64,000 bases of DNA, from assembly GCA_943331295.2 (NCBI GenBank), contig CALQLA020000004.1, positions 62,001-126,000 of the forward strand. The letters run 5' to 3'. Below, in pieces: positions 1 to 7,791 of this stretch. The notes under the pieces are model-generated. The model saw only the letters and a list, made by a program, of their open reading frames with translations, had not been told where the DNA came from and did no database searches. Position 1 is the stretch's first letter; the number at the start of each line of letters is the position of its first letter. Source of the DNA: Bordetella parapertussis. Lineage in GTDB: Bacteria > Pseudomonadota > Gammaproteobacteria > Burkholderiales > Casimicrobiaceae. The translations under genes were made by a program, and so were the position numbers.

Positions 1-1700
1 AGGCACATCGTGCACGCGTCCTTGTTCACCGCGATCGTGCCGAACGGCGCGCCCGCAGGCAGCGCGATCTCGCGCTGCGGGACCGGCGCATGAAGGGCCA
101 GGTGGTCCACCGCGAGCGCCGTCGTGGTCCGCTTGTCGGCGGTCCAGGCGAACGTGGCCGCCGTGCGCACGCCGAGCGCCACCGGCCACGACCACAGCTC
201 GCGCTCCAGCGACCCGATGTCGCCCGCATCGAGCACGCGGAAGTGCCGGCCCTGGTAGCCCAGCGCCTGCGCGATGGCGTCGGCGATGCCCATCTGCGCC
301 TCCAGCGCGTCGCGGTACTGCGGCGCCTCGTTGCCGGTCGCGAGCACCGCCACCTGCGAGGCGCCCAGCGCCAGCGCGGCCAGCCAGACGTCGAGGCCCA
401 GCGCGGCGACGTGGTGGACCTCGACCGGGATCATCCGCGCCGGCAGGCCCCGGCCCCGGCGCGCAAGGCGGGCGATCGCGTCGCGGCCTTCCTCGGCGTG
501 CACGACGAGGCAGGCGTCGCGCCCGCCCGCGCCGGCGTAGGTCGCGAGCAGCGTGCGGATGCGGGCGCCGTGCTGCGGCACCGTCGGGTACTGATAGCTC
601 ATCGCACCCGAGGGGCAGACCGTCGCGCAGGCGCCGCAGCCCATGCACAGGTGCGGCTCGACCTTGACATGGTCGCCGTCGGCGCTGATCGCCGCCGTCG
701 AGCAGACGTCGATGCACTGGCTGCAGCCGGTCTTCTGCGAGCGGCTGTGGGCGCAGATCGACGCCTTGTACGCGAAGTACTTCGGCTTCTCGAACTCGCC
801 GACCATCGCGACCATCTCGGCCGCCGCCTGCGCCTGCGCGACCGGATCGGCGCCCGGCGCGAGGTAGCCCTGCGGCGGCTGGTGCATGCGAAGCGCGGGC
901 TCGCGCTGCAGGTCGAGCACGAGGTCGAACGACTCGGTGCGCGCGACGGCCGCGGCGCCGCGGGCGAAGTCGATCGCGCCGACCGCACCGCACGCGGCCA
1001 CGCAGGCGCGATGCGACTTGCAGCGGTCGAGGTCCACCTGGTAGCTGCCGTCGATCGCGTCCTCCGGGCACGCCCGGATGCACGCGTTGCACCGCGTGCA
1101 CAGGTCGAGGTCGATCGCGTTCTCCTGCGCCCACTCGGCGGCGAACGCCCCCAGCCATCCGGCGAGCCGCGTGACGCGGCCGGAATGGACGGGGAATTCG
1201 CGCGTCGCCGGCAGCTCCATCCCGACGGTCCGGCCGGTCATCAGCACGGTGACCGAGCGTTGCGGCGCCAGCACGCCCGCCCAGTGCAACGCGGCGTCGC
1301 CGGGACCGACGATCAGCAGCTGCCCCTTCGATTCGTACGCGACGCGCGGGACAGGATCGGGCTCCGGCATCGCCGCCTGCGCCAGCAGCGCCGCGATCTT
1401 CGGCGTCGCGGCGCCGGCCTCGGCCGACCAGCCGCCGGCCTCGCGGATGTTGACGAAGCGGATCGACTGCGTCGTGCCGCCCTCCTCCGCCACGTCGCCG
1501 AACAGCTTCGCCTCCTGCGTGCAGGCGACGATCACGTCGCCGGCGGCGCCGTCGGCGAAGCGCCCCAACTCCTTCTGGCACAGCATCGTGTTCACGGGCA
1601 GCGGACCGGCGCGGCCGAGCGCGCGCGCGAGCGCGGCGCCGTCGAGCGGCATCGTGCCGTTGCACGAGCAGAGATGCAGTTTCTTGTCGGCAAGACTCAT
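1..1700 (-). CDS. Multi-[4Fe-4S] ferredoxin-like protein (3' end outside window)
   Basis: This is a long minus-strand frame absent from the ORF track because it has no stop inside the window; about 566 codons are visible. It starts at an ATG whose bases overlap the DUF3306 stop as ATGA. The N-terminus has LCSCNGTMPLD. Ferredoxin-type cysteine clusters follow at CTRCNACIRACP and CGACATVCP, with additional cysteines around QCIDVC. The window edge cuts into a further cluster beginning CTMC. This arrangement is typical of the large soluble ferredoxin-like protein that sits beside DUF3305/DUF3306 and formate dehydrogenase genes in betaproteobacteria. It probably relays electrons for, or helps mature, a formate dehydrogenase encoded outside the window. 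Function is inferred from context; the Fe-S assignment is read directly from the sequence. Confidence 0.82.
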   Translation of the reverse strand, partial: MSLADKKLHLCSCNGTMPLDGAALARALGRAGPLPVNTMLCQKELGRFADGAAGDVIVACTQEAKLFGDVAEEGGTTQSIRFVNIREAGGWSAEAGAATPKIAALLAQAAMPEPDPVPRVAYESKGQLLIVGPGDAALHWAGVLAPQRSVTVLMTGRTVGMELPATREFPVHSGRVTRLAGWLGAFAAEWAQENAIDLDLCTRCNACIRACPEDAIDGSYQVDLDRCKSHRACVAACGAVGAIDFARGAAAVARTESFDLVLDLQREPALRMHQPPQGYLAPGADPVAQAQAAAEMVAMVGEFEKPKYFAYKASICAHSRSQKTGCSQCIDVCSTAAISADGDHVKVEPHLCMGCGACATVCPSGAMSYQYPTVPQHGARIRTLLATYAGAGGRDACLVVHAEEGRDAIARLARRGRGLPARMIPVEVHHVAALGLDVWLAALALGASQVAVLATGNEAPQYRDALEAQMGIADAIAQALGYQGRHFRVLDAGDIGSLERELWSWPVALGVRTAATFAWTADKRTTTALAVDHLALHAPVPQREIALPAGAPFGTIAVNKDACTMC

Positions 1701-2278
1701 GGGCGGGAGGGCTCGATGGCGGCGACCGGCGGCGCATCCGCGCGGTCTTCGGTGGGTATGACCGCGGCGGGCGGCTCGCCCGTCGCGACGGCGGCGCACG
1801 GCAGGACGGCGGGTACGGGCATGCCCCGAAGTTCCATCTGCACCACCGGCGGAACAGCGAGCGACTCGGCGCCGGATGCCGTGTCGGATGCAACCTCGGA
1901 CGCGACGTTCGACGCGGCATCGGGCGCTTCGCCGGCGGCCTCGGGCACGTTGAAGCGCGGATCGGCGAAGAGCTTCTTCAGCACCTGCCGCTGCAGCGCC
2001 TTGTCGACCTTGGGCTGCATGAAGGCGGCGAAATCGGAGTCGAACCCGAGCGACTCGACCGGCGGCAGCGCCGCGGCGGGCGGTGCGGGGGACGATGGCG
2101 CCGCGGCAGCGGCTGCCACCGCCGGCGTCGAGGCGACCGCACCCGTCATTGCGGGTCCCGGCGGCACGGCAACCGGCGCGGCAGCCGCCGGAGGCGCCGC
2201 ACGCGCCGCCTCGAGCTTGCGCTGTGACCAGCGCCGCAGCGAGAACCCGCCGCCGCTGGTGTCGTCGTTGCCGGTCAT
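1697..2278 (-). CDS. DUF3306 family protein
   Basis: The product is 193 aa from an ATG at 2278 (MTGNDDTSGGG). Near the N-terminus is the family-typical FSLRRWSQRKLEAAR. A long Ala/Pro-rich linker follows, then the conserved block DSDFAAFMQPKVD...LKKLFADPRFNV. The C-terminal 80 residues are low-complexity and acidic/alanine-rich. DUF3306 proteins are found with formate dehydrogenase accessory genes, but their biochemical role is unknown. The frame stays open further upstream through an Asp/Glu-rich stretch made of three near-copies of a 12-bp unit, so a longer start is possible. The ATG was chosen because it directly precedes the conserved region. The stop overlaps the start of the Fe-S protein by 4 nt, indicating translational coupling. 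Confidence 0.8.
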   Translation of the reverse strand: MTGNDDTSGGGFSLRRWSQRKLEAARAAPPAAAAPVAVPPGPAMTGAVASTPAVAAAAAAPSSPAPPAAALPPVESLGFDSDFAAFMQPKVDKALQRQVLKKLFADPRFNVPEAAGEAPDAASNVASEVASDTASGAESLAVPPVVQMELRGMPVPAVLPCAAVATGEPPAAVIPTEDRADAPPVAAIEPSRP

Positions 2279-2342
2279 CGCTGCGTCGCGCTCCGCGTCG
2301 TCGTCCGCATCTTCGTCCGCATCTTCGTCCGCATTTTCGTGC

Positions 2343-2691
2343 TCAGGCGGGGCCGCGCCCGCCCCGGTTCTTCCGGTCCGGGAACGGATCGTTGCGGCGC
2401 ATCTTGCCGCGGACCTCGGGCTTGCAGTTCGCGGCGACGAAGGCTCCATCCAGTCGCGCAGTTCCCGCGGCAACGGCAGCAGGTCGACCTGCTCGCCGCC
2501 ATCCAGCATCCGCGCCGCCTCGTTGTAGCTCAGCGTGACGACCACCGGGAACACGGCGGGCTCCGTGTCGGCCTCGGCGCGGCGTCGGGTTGGATCGCGA
2601 CGGGCTCCCAGCGCGCGCTGGCCCAGCGATTGGCGAGCGGCGTGCGCTGGAAGACGACAGCCAGGGCAAACCGCAACGGTGGCGTGGACAT
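2343..2691 (-). pseudogene. DUF3305 family gene, internally deleted and frameshifted
   Basis: Conserved DUF3305 pieces lie in order but in three frames. MSTPPLRFALAVVFQRTPLA...RWEPVAIQPDA is in the first. VFPVVVTLSYNEAARMLDGGEQVDLLPLPREL is in the second. FVAANCKPEVRGKMRRNDPF is in the third, ending at a TGA. The second break is explained by one missing G in gagccttc (GAG-GCC-TTC expected). At the first break a frame change coincides with the apparent loss of about 45 central residues that this family normally has between WEPV and the VVTLSYNEA block (from memory of the family). The total length of 349 nt is not a multiple of three. A candidate -10 box TATGAT lies upstream at 2740-2745. Either the gene is decayed or the assembly is wrong here; raw reads would decide. 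Confidence 0.65.
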
Positions 2692-2865
2692 ATCCGGTCC
2701 GATTCGGCGCGAAAGAACGACCCGCGCGAAAGGCGCCCGATCATACACTGGCCCTTGCCCACTCTGCTAACATAGCCGTCCAGCTGCCTGTTCCAGGCAT
2801 TGCCTCCCCGGCAACCGGTTGGATCACCGAACCCGAATCCGGTTGCGCCACGAACCGTCCTGCGC

Positions 2866-3963
2866 ATGGCCGTCACCATCCCCGTCGTCGACATCCGCAG
2901 CGCCGCCCGGCAGGACGCCGTGCTGCGCGACGCCGCACGCGCGCCGCGCGTGCCGGGCGTCGCCGTGACGGACACCCGCGGCCGGCGCCTCGCCGACCTG
3001 CGGATTTCCGTCACCGACCGCTGCAATTTCCGTTGCGTGTACTGCATGCCGAAGACCGTGTTCGGCCGCGACTACGCATTCCTGCCGCACGACGAGCTGC
3101 TGTCGTTCGAGGAGATCGCGCGCGTCGCCCGCGTGTTCGCCGCCGAGGGCGTGACGAAGATCCGGTTGACCGGCGGCGAGCCGCTGCTGCGCCGGAACAT
3201 CGAGCGGCTCATCGAGATGCTCGCGCCGATCCCCGGCATCGATCTCACGCTGACAACGAATGGCGCGCTGCTCGCGCGCAAGGCGGCCAGCCTCGCCGCC
3301 GCGGGCCTGAAGCGCGTCACGGTCAGCCTCGACTCGCTCGACGACGCGACGTTCCGGGCGATGAACGACGTCGACTTCCCGGTCGCGCGCGTGCTCGAAG
3401 GCATCGACGCCGCGGCGGCCGCGGGCCTCGTCCCGGTCAAGGTCAACATGGTGGTGAAGCGCGGCACCAACGACGCGAGCGTGGTGCCGATGGCCCGCCA
3501 CTTCAAGGGCAGCGGCCACATCCTGCGCTTCATCGAGTTCATGGACGTCGGCGCCACCAATGGCTGGCGGATGGACGACGTCGTGCCGGCCGCCGAGATC
3601 GTCGCGATGATCGGCGCCGAAATGCCGCTCGAGAGCATCGACCCCAACTACACCGGCGAGGTCGCGGAACGCTGGCGCTACCGTGACGGCGGCGGCGAGA
3701 TCGGCGTGATCGCCTCGGTCACGCAGGCGTTCTGCCGGGACTGCACGCGCGCCCGGCTTTCCACCGACGGCAAGCTCTACACCTGCCTGTTCGCGGGCTC
3801 CGGCTTCGACCTCCGGGCGCTGCTGCGCGGCGGCGCCGCGGACGAGCAGCTCGCCGACGCGATCGCGGCGGTGTGGCGGCAGCGCACCGACCGCTATTCG
3901 GAGACCCGCACCGCCAACACGGTGCGGGACCCGAAGGTCGAGATGAGCTACATCGGCGGCTGA
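2866..3963 (+). CDS. moaA: GTP 3',8-cyclase MoaA (molybdenum cofactor biosynthesis)
   Basis: This radical-SAM enzyme of 365 aa performs the first step of Moco synthesis, converting GTP to 3',8-cyclo-7,8-dihydro-GTP. The N-terminal radical-SAM cluster CNFRCVYC, the downstream [12 protein letters not shown] motif, the C-terminal cluster beginning [10 protein letters not shown] and the terminal GG tail are all visible. The track ORF begins at 2800, but the ATG at 2866 ([10 protein letters not shown]) gives the usual length and avoids a nonconserved extension. It is the first gene of the plus-strand Moco block (moaA, fdhD, mobA, acyltransferase, moeA, chrA) and is divergent from the DUF3305/3306/Fe-S genes. 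That arrangement links cofactor supply with a formate dehydrogenase. Confidence 0.96.
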   Translation: MAVTIPVVDIRSAARQDAVLRDAARAPRVPGVAVTDTRGRRLADLRISVTDRCNFRCVYCMPKTVFGRDYAFLPHDELLSFEEIARVARVFAAEGVTKIRLTGGEPLLRRNIERLIEMLAPIPGIDLTLTTNGALLARKAASLAAAGLKRVTVSLDSLDDATFRAMNDVDFPVARVLEGIDAAAAAGLVPVKVNMVVKRGTNDASVVPMARHFKGSGHILRFIEFMDVGATNGWRMDDVVPAAEIVAMIGAEMPLESIDPNYTGEVAERWRYRDGGGEIGVIASVTQAFCRDCTRARLSTDGKLYTCLFAGSGFDLRALLRGGAADEQLADAIAAVWRQRTDRYSETRTANTVRDPKVEMSYIGG

Positions 3964-3990
3964 ACGCGCGCCCCTGCCCTCCTGCCGCCC

Positions 3991-4842
3991 GTGAACGCAC
4001 CCGACCTCGCTTACCGCCCGCTGCTCACCGACGCCGCGCGTCCGTCGACGTTCTCGGTCCGCGCGATCGACGAGACCGGCGCGACGCGCGACACGCCGGT
4101 GGCCGGCGAGCATCCGCTGACGCTCTACGTCGACAAGCAGGAAGTGCTGACGCTGATGACGCTGGGCGGCGCGCCCGAGGCGCTGGCGCTGGGCTACCTG
4201 CGCAACCAGCGGCTGATCGAGCGGATCGAGGACATCGTCTCGGTGCAGGTCGACTGGGATGTCAACGCGGTCGTGGTCACGACGAAGGGCGGCCTCGCCA
4301 ACCTCGAGGCAAAGACCGCGAAGCGCACGCGCACCACCGGCTGCGGCCAGGGCACGATGTTCGGCGACCTGATGGACGACATCGACCGCGTGCGACTGCC
4401 CGCCGGCGCGACGCTCGCGCAAACCACGCTGTATGCGCTGCTCGACCGCGTCCGGCTGCACGAGACGATCTACAAGCAGGCGGGCGCCGTGCACGGTTGC
4501 GCGCTGGCCACCAACGATCCCGCAGATCCGGCCGGTGCGTCCGAGATCCTCATGTTCGTCGAGGACGTGGGCCGCCACAACGCGGTCGATGCGATCGCCG
4601 GCCGGATGTGGCTCGACCGCATCGACGGCGCGGACAAGATCTTCTACACCACCGGCCGGCTGACCTCCGAGATGGTGATCAAGGCGGCGCAGATGGGCAT
4701 CCCGTTCCTCGTCTCGCGCTCGGGCCTCACGCAGATGGGCTACGAGATCGCAGAGAAGGTCGGCATCACGATGATCGGCCGCGCGACGAACAAGCACTTC
4801 CTGCTGTTCACCGGCGCCGAACGCTTTCGTGCCGGAAGCTGA
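3991..4842 (+). CDS. fdhD: Formate dehydrogenase sulfurtransferase FdhD
   Basis: The product is 283 aa from a GTG start, 27 nt after moaA. FdhD transfers sulfur from a cysteine desulfurase to the molybdenum cofactor so that formate dehydrogenase becomes active. The family loop appears as TTGCGQGTMFGD with a single cysteine, where the E. coli protein has a CxxC pair. The conserved segments HNAVDAIAGRMW, YTTGRLTSEMVIKAA and GIPFLVSRSGLTQMGYEIA are intact. The 3' end overlaps the proposed mobA start by 14 nt. Its presence between moaA and mobA is the best local evidence that this Moco block serves a formate dehydrogenase. Confidence 0.95.
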   Translation: MNAPDLAYRPLLTDAARPSTFSVRAIDETGATRDTPVAGEHPLTLYVDKQEVLTLMTLGGAPEALALGYLRNQRLIERIEDIVSVQVDWDVNAVVVTTKGGLANLEAKTAKRTRTTGCGQGTMFGDLMDDIDRVRLPAGATLAQTTLYALLDRVRLHETIYKQAGAVHGCALATNDPADPAGASEILMFVEDVGRHNAVDAIAGRMWLDRIDGADKIFYTTGRLTSEMVIKAAQMGIPFLVSRSGLTQMGYEIAEKVGITMIGRATNKHFLLFTGAERFRAGS

Positions 4843-5458
4843 ACCCACCGCGGGCGTCGCTTCCCCGCGCGACCGCGTCACCGGCATCGTGCTCGCCGGC
4901 GGGCAGGGCCGGCGGATGGGAGGCGTCGACAAGGGCCTGGTGCTGCTCGACGGCAAGCCGATGGTCGCGCACGTGCTGGCGCGACTGGCGCCGCAGGTCG
5001 CCGACGTGCTCGTCAACGCGAACCAGAACGGCGATCGCTACGCGGCGTTCGGGTACCCGGTGGTGCCCGACGCGGTCGGCGGGTTCGCGGGCCCGCTCGC
5101 CGGGCTGCACGCCGGGCTCGCCCGCGCGACCCGCGAATTCGCGGTCACGGTCCCCTGCGACTCGCCGTTCCTGCCGGCCGACCTCGTCGCGCGGCTCTTC
5201 GCCGCGTTCGCGACGCCGGCGGTGCAGCTCGCCGTCGCCCGCACCTTCGACCAGCCGCACCCGGTGTTCTGCCTCGTGCGCCGTGCGGTGCTGCCGCACC
5301 TCGCCGCCTTCCTCGCCGGCGGCGGCCGCAAGATCGACGCCTGGTATGCGACGCTCGGCGTGGTCGAGGTCGCGTTCGACGACGAGGCCGACGCGTTCCG
5401 CAACATCAACACCGCGGCCGAGCTGACCGAGGCGGGCCGCCCTGCCGGGCCGGCGTAG
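4829..5458 (+). CDS. mobA: Molybdenum cofactor guanylyltransferase MobA
   Basis: The product is 209 aa from a GTG that overlaps the end of fdhD. The protein attaches GMP to Mo-molybdopterin to form the bis-MGD cofactor used by DMSO-reductase-family enzymes such as formate dehydrogenase. The nucleotidyltransferase signature GIVLAGGQGRRMGGVDKGLVLL lies near residues 19-40. It is followed by GPLAGLHAGL and the metal/nucleotide-binding VPCDSPFLPADLV. The N-terminal 17 residues before the Rossmann strand are poorly constrained, so the true start could be a little downstream. The adjacent acyltransferase starts only 6 nt after the stop. Confidence 0.93.
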   Translation: MPEAEPTAGVASPRDRVTGIVLAGGQGRRMGGVDKGLVLLDGKPMVAHVLARLAPQVADVLVNANQNGDRYAAFGYPVVPDAVGGFAGPLAGLHAGLARATREFAVTVPCDSPFLPADLVARLFAAFATPAVQLAVARTFDQPHPVFCLVRRAVLPHLAAFLAGGGRKIDAWYATLGVVEVAFDDEADAFRNINTAAELTEAGRPAGPA

Positions 5459-5464
5459 GCCGTG

Positions 5465-6517
5465 ATGCGGCTGTCCGAACTCGCGCAGGGCCGCGACAAC
5501 AACTTCCAGCTGATCCGGTTCCTGGCGGCCACCGCGGTCATCCTGTTCCACTGCTACGCGCTGACCAACCGCTGGACCGACGAGCCGCTGTGGCGACTGG
5601 CCCCGGAATTGAACCTGGGCGCGCTCGGCGTCCAGTGCTTCTTCGTCGTCAGCGGCTTCCTCGTCACGCGCAGCTGGCTCGATCGCCGCCGCCTCGTGCA
5701 GTTCGTCGCGGCGCGGGCGTTGCGCATCTACCCGGCGCTCGCCTGCGCCACCGCGGTGTCGATCGCGCTGGCGGCATGGTCGAGCACCATGCCCCTGCCC
5801 GCCTTCCTCGCCGATCCGGCCACGGCGGACTACGCGTGGCGCACCGCGCTCGGCTGGACGTTCCGCGACCGGCTGCCCGGCGCCTTCGCGACCAATCCGT
5901 TTCCGCACGGCGTCAATGGCTCGCTGTGGACGCTGCCGATCGAACTGCGTCTCTACGTCGTCATCGCGCTGGCCGGCACGATCGGCCTCGTCGGCCGGCG
6001 CTGCCTGTGGCTCGCGGCGCTGCTGGCGGCAGGCGCGCTGTTCTTCGCCCGCCCGGACCTGCTGCCGCTCGAGCCCAACGACGGCGTGACCCGCAATCTC
6101 GTGCTGCTCTTCATGCTGGGCTCGGTCGCGTGCGCCTGGCGCGCGTCGCTGCCGGTGTCGCTGGCGGGCCTTGGCGTCGCGCTGGCGCTGGTCGTCGCCA
6201 ACCCGTTCGCGCTGGGCCGCGGCGCGCTGTTCCCGTGGCTCCTCGCCTACGCGGTGCTGGTCGTGGCCTACCACCCGCGGCTCACGTGGCGCGCGTTCAA
6301 CCGCGTCGGCGACTACTCGTACGGGCTCTACATCTATGCGTTCCCGCTCCAGCAGACGCTCGTCGCCCGCCTCCCCGGCCTCGAGCCGCTCGCGCTGTTC
6401 GCGTGGTCGCTGCCGCTGACGCTGGCGCTGTCGGTGGCGTCGTGGCACCTGCTCGAACAACCCGCGCTGGGACTAAAATCCCGCTTCCACGGCAAACCAA
6501 CGGCGAAACCCGAATGA
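5465..6517 (+). CDS. Acyltransferase 3 (OafA/YrhL-type) membrane protein
   Basis: This 350 aa integral membrane protein of the acyltransferase-3 family is predicted to O-acylate a surface glycan or a lipid-linked sugar. Near the N-terminus are NNFQLIRFLAATAVILFHCY, containing the family Arg and His, and FFVVSGFLVTRSWLDR. The central WTLPIELRLYVVIAL segment is also typical. About ten hydrophobic segments are visible. GTG (5462) and ATG (5465) are adjacent; the ATG was chosen. The gene is tightly packed between mobA (6 nt) and moeA (ATGA overlap), so it is cotranscribed with Moco genes, although no functional link to molybdenum is known. The acceptor substrate cannot be told from sequence. Confidence 0.85.
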   Translation: MRLSELAQGRDNNFQLIRFLAATAVILFHCYALTNRWTDEPLWRLAPELNLGALGVQCFFVVSGFLVTRSWLDRRRLVQFVAARALRIYPALACATAVSIALAAWSSTMPLPAFLADPATADYAWRTALGWTFRDRLPGAFATNPFPHGVNGSLWTLPIELRLYVVIALAGTIGLVGRRCLWLAALLAAGALFFARPDLLPLEPNDGVTRNLVLLFMLGSVACAWRASLPVSLAGLGVALALVVANPFALGRGALFPWLLAYAVLVVAYHPRLTWRAFNRVGDYSYGLYIYAFPLQQTLVARLPGLEPLALFAWSLPLTLALSVASWHLLEQPALGLKSRFHGKPTAKPE

Positions 6518-7791
6518 CCCAACCCAAGACACTGCGCGAACTCTCCTGCGCCGACGACTACGATCCCAACTCGATGCCGGTCGCGACGGCGCGCACGCTG
6601 ATCCGGACGTTCCTCGCGCCGGTCACCGCGACCGAGCGTGTGCACATCCGGCAGGCGCTCTCCCGCGTGCTCGCCGCCGACGTCGTGTCGCCGATTGCGG
6701 TGCCCGGCCACGACAACTCGGCGATGGACGGCTACGCGGTGCGCTTCGCCGACCTAGCGACGGACGGGGCAACGACGCTGAAGCGGGTGGGCGAAGCCTT
6801 CGCGGGCAAGCCGTCCGGCGCGCGCATCGGCGCCGGCGAATGCGTGCGCATCTTCACCGGCGGCGTGATGCCGGAGGGCGCCGACAGCGTCGTGATGCAG
6901 GAGCGCGCGCGCGAGGATGCCGCCGGCGTCCACATCGACGCCGGCGCGCTCGGCCGTGCCGGCCAGAACCGCCGCTTCGCCGGCGAGGACCTGAAGGCGG
7001 GCGAAGTCGTGTTCCGCGCGGGCCAGCTCGTGCGGCCGGCCGAACTCGGCATGATGGCGTCGATCGGCATCGGCGAAGTGAGCGTCTACCGCCGCTTGCG
7101 CGTGGCGTTCTTCTCCACCGGCGACGAGCTGAAGTCCATCGGCACGCCGCTTTCCGCCGGCGACGTCTACGACAGCAACCGCTACACGCTGCACGGCATG
7201 CTCACCCGGCTCAACTGCGACCTGATCGACATGGGCGTCGTGCCGGACATCCCCGAAGCGCTCGAAGCGGCGTTCCGCAGCGCGGCGGAAGCCGCCGACG
7301 TGGTGATCACCTCCGGTGGCGTCTCGGTCGGCGAAGCAGACTTCGTGAAGACGCTGCTCGACAAGCTGGGCGAGGTGCTGTTCTGGAAGATCGCGATGAA
7401 ACCCGGCCGGCCGCTCGCGTACGGCAAGATCGGCGCCGCGCATTTCTTCGGGCTGCCCGGCAACCCGGTGTCGGTGATGGTGACGTTCTACCAGTTCGTC
7501 CGCGACGCGCTGCTCGTGCTGCAGGGCCAGCGCGACGTGGCGCCGTTGCCGACGTTCAAGGTGCCGCTCGCGGCACCGATCCGCAAGGCCCCGGGCCGCA
7601 CCGAGTTCCAGCGCGCGATCCTCGCCGCGGACGACCACGGCGGCTGGACCGTGCGCACCACCGGCGACCAGGGCTCCGGCATCCTGTCGTCGATGTCGCG
7701 CGCCAACTGCTTCATCGTGCTGCCGTCGGAGACCGGCAACTGCGCGGTCGGCGAGATGGTCGACGTGCAACTGCTCGAAGGACTGGTTTGA
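6514..7791 (+). CDS. moeA: Molybdopterin molybdenumtransferase MoeA
   Basis: The product is 425 aa. MoeA inserts molybdate into adenylylated molybdopterin. The signature VPGHDNSAMDGYAVR lies at residues 67-81. FTGGVMPEGADSVVMQE, STGDEL, the MoCF_biosynth block DVVITSGGVSVGEADFVK and the FGLPGNPVSVMVTF segment follow. The ATG at 6514 overlaps the acyltransferase stop as ATGA; the track ORF starting at 5590 is an artefactual upstream extension through that gene. The stop overlaps the TTG start proposed for chrA, making the six plus-strand genes a continuous operon. Confidence 0.95.
   Translation: MTQPKTLRELSCADDYDPNSMPVATARTLIRTFLAPVTATERVHIRQALSRVLAADVVSPIAVPGHDNSAMDGYAVRFADLATDGATTLKRVGEAFAGKPSGARIGAGECVRIFTGGVMPEGADSVVMQERAREDAAGVHIDAGALGRAGQNRRFAGEDLKAGEVVFRAGQLVRPAELGMMASIGIGEVSVYRRLRVAFFSTGDELKSIGTPLSAGDVYDSNRYTLHGMLTRLNCDLIDMGVVPDIPEALEAAFRSAAEAADVVITSGGVSVGEADFVKTLLDKLGEVLFWKIAMKPGRPLAYGKIGAAHFFGLPGNPVSVMVTFYQFVRDALLVLQGQRDVAPLPTFKVPLAAPIRKAPGRTEFQRAILAADDHGGWTVRTTGDQGSGILSSMSRANCFIVLPSETGNCAVGEMVDVQLLEGLV

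Noticed and set aside
90-2528. 812-aa plus-strand ORF and other very long Arg/Ala/His-rich frames (for example 13269-15530, 15686-17575, 20062-21819, 55842-57890)
   Set aside because: They run antisense to well-supported genes, have compositions typical of shadow frames in GC-rich DNA and show no recognisable domains.
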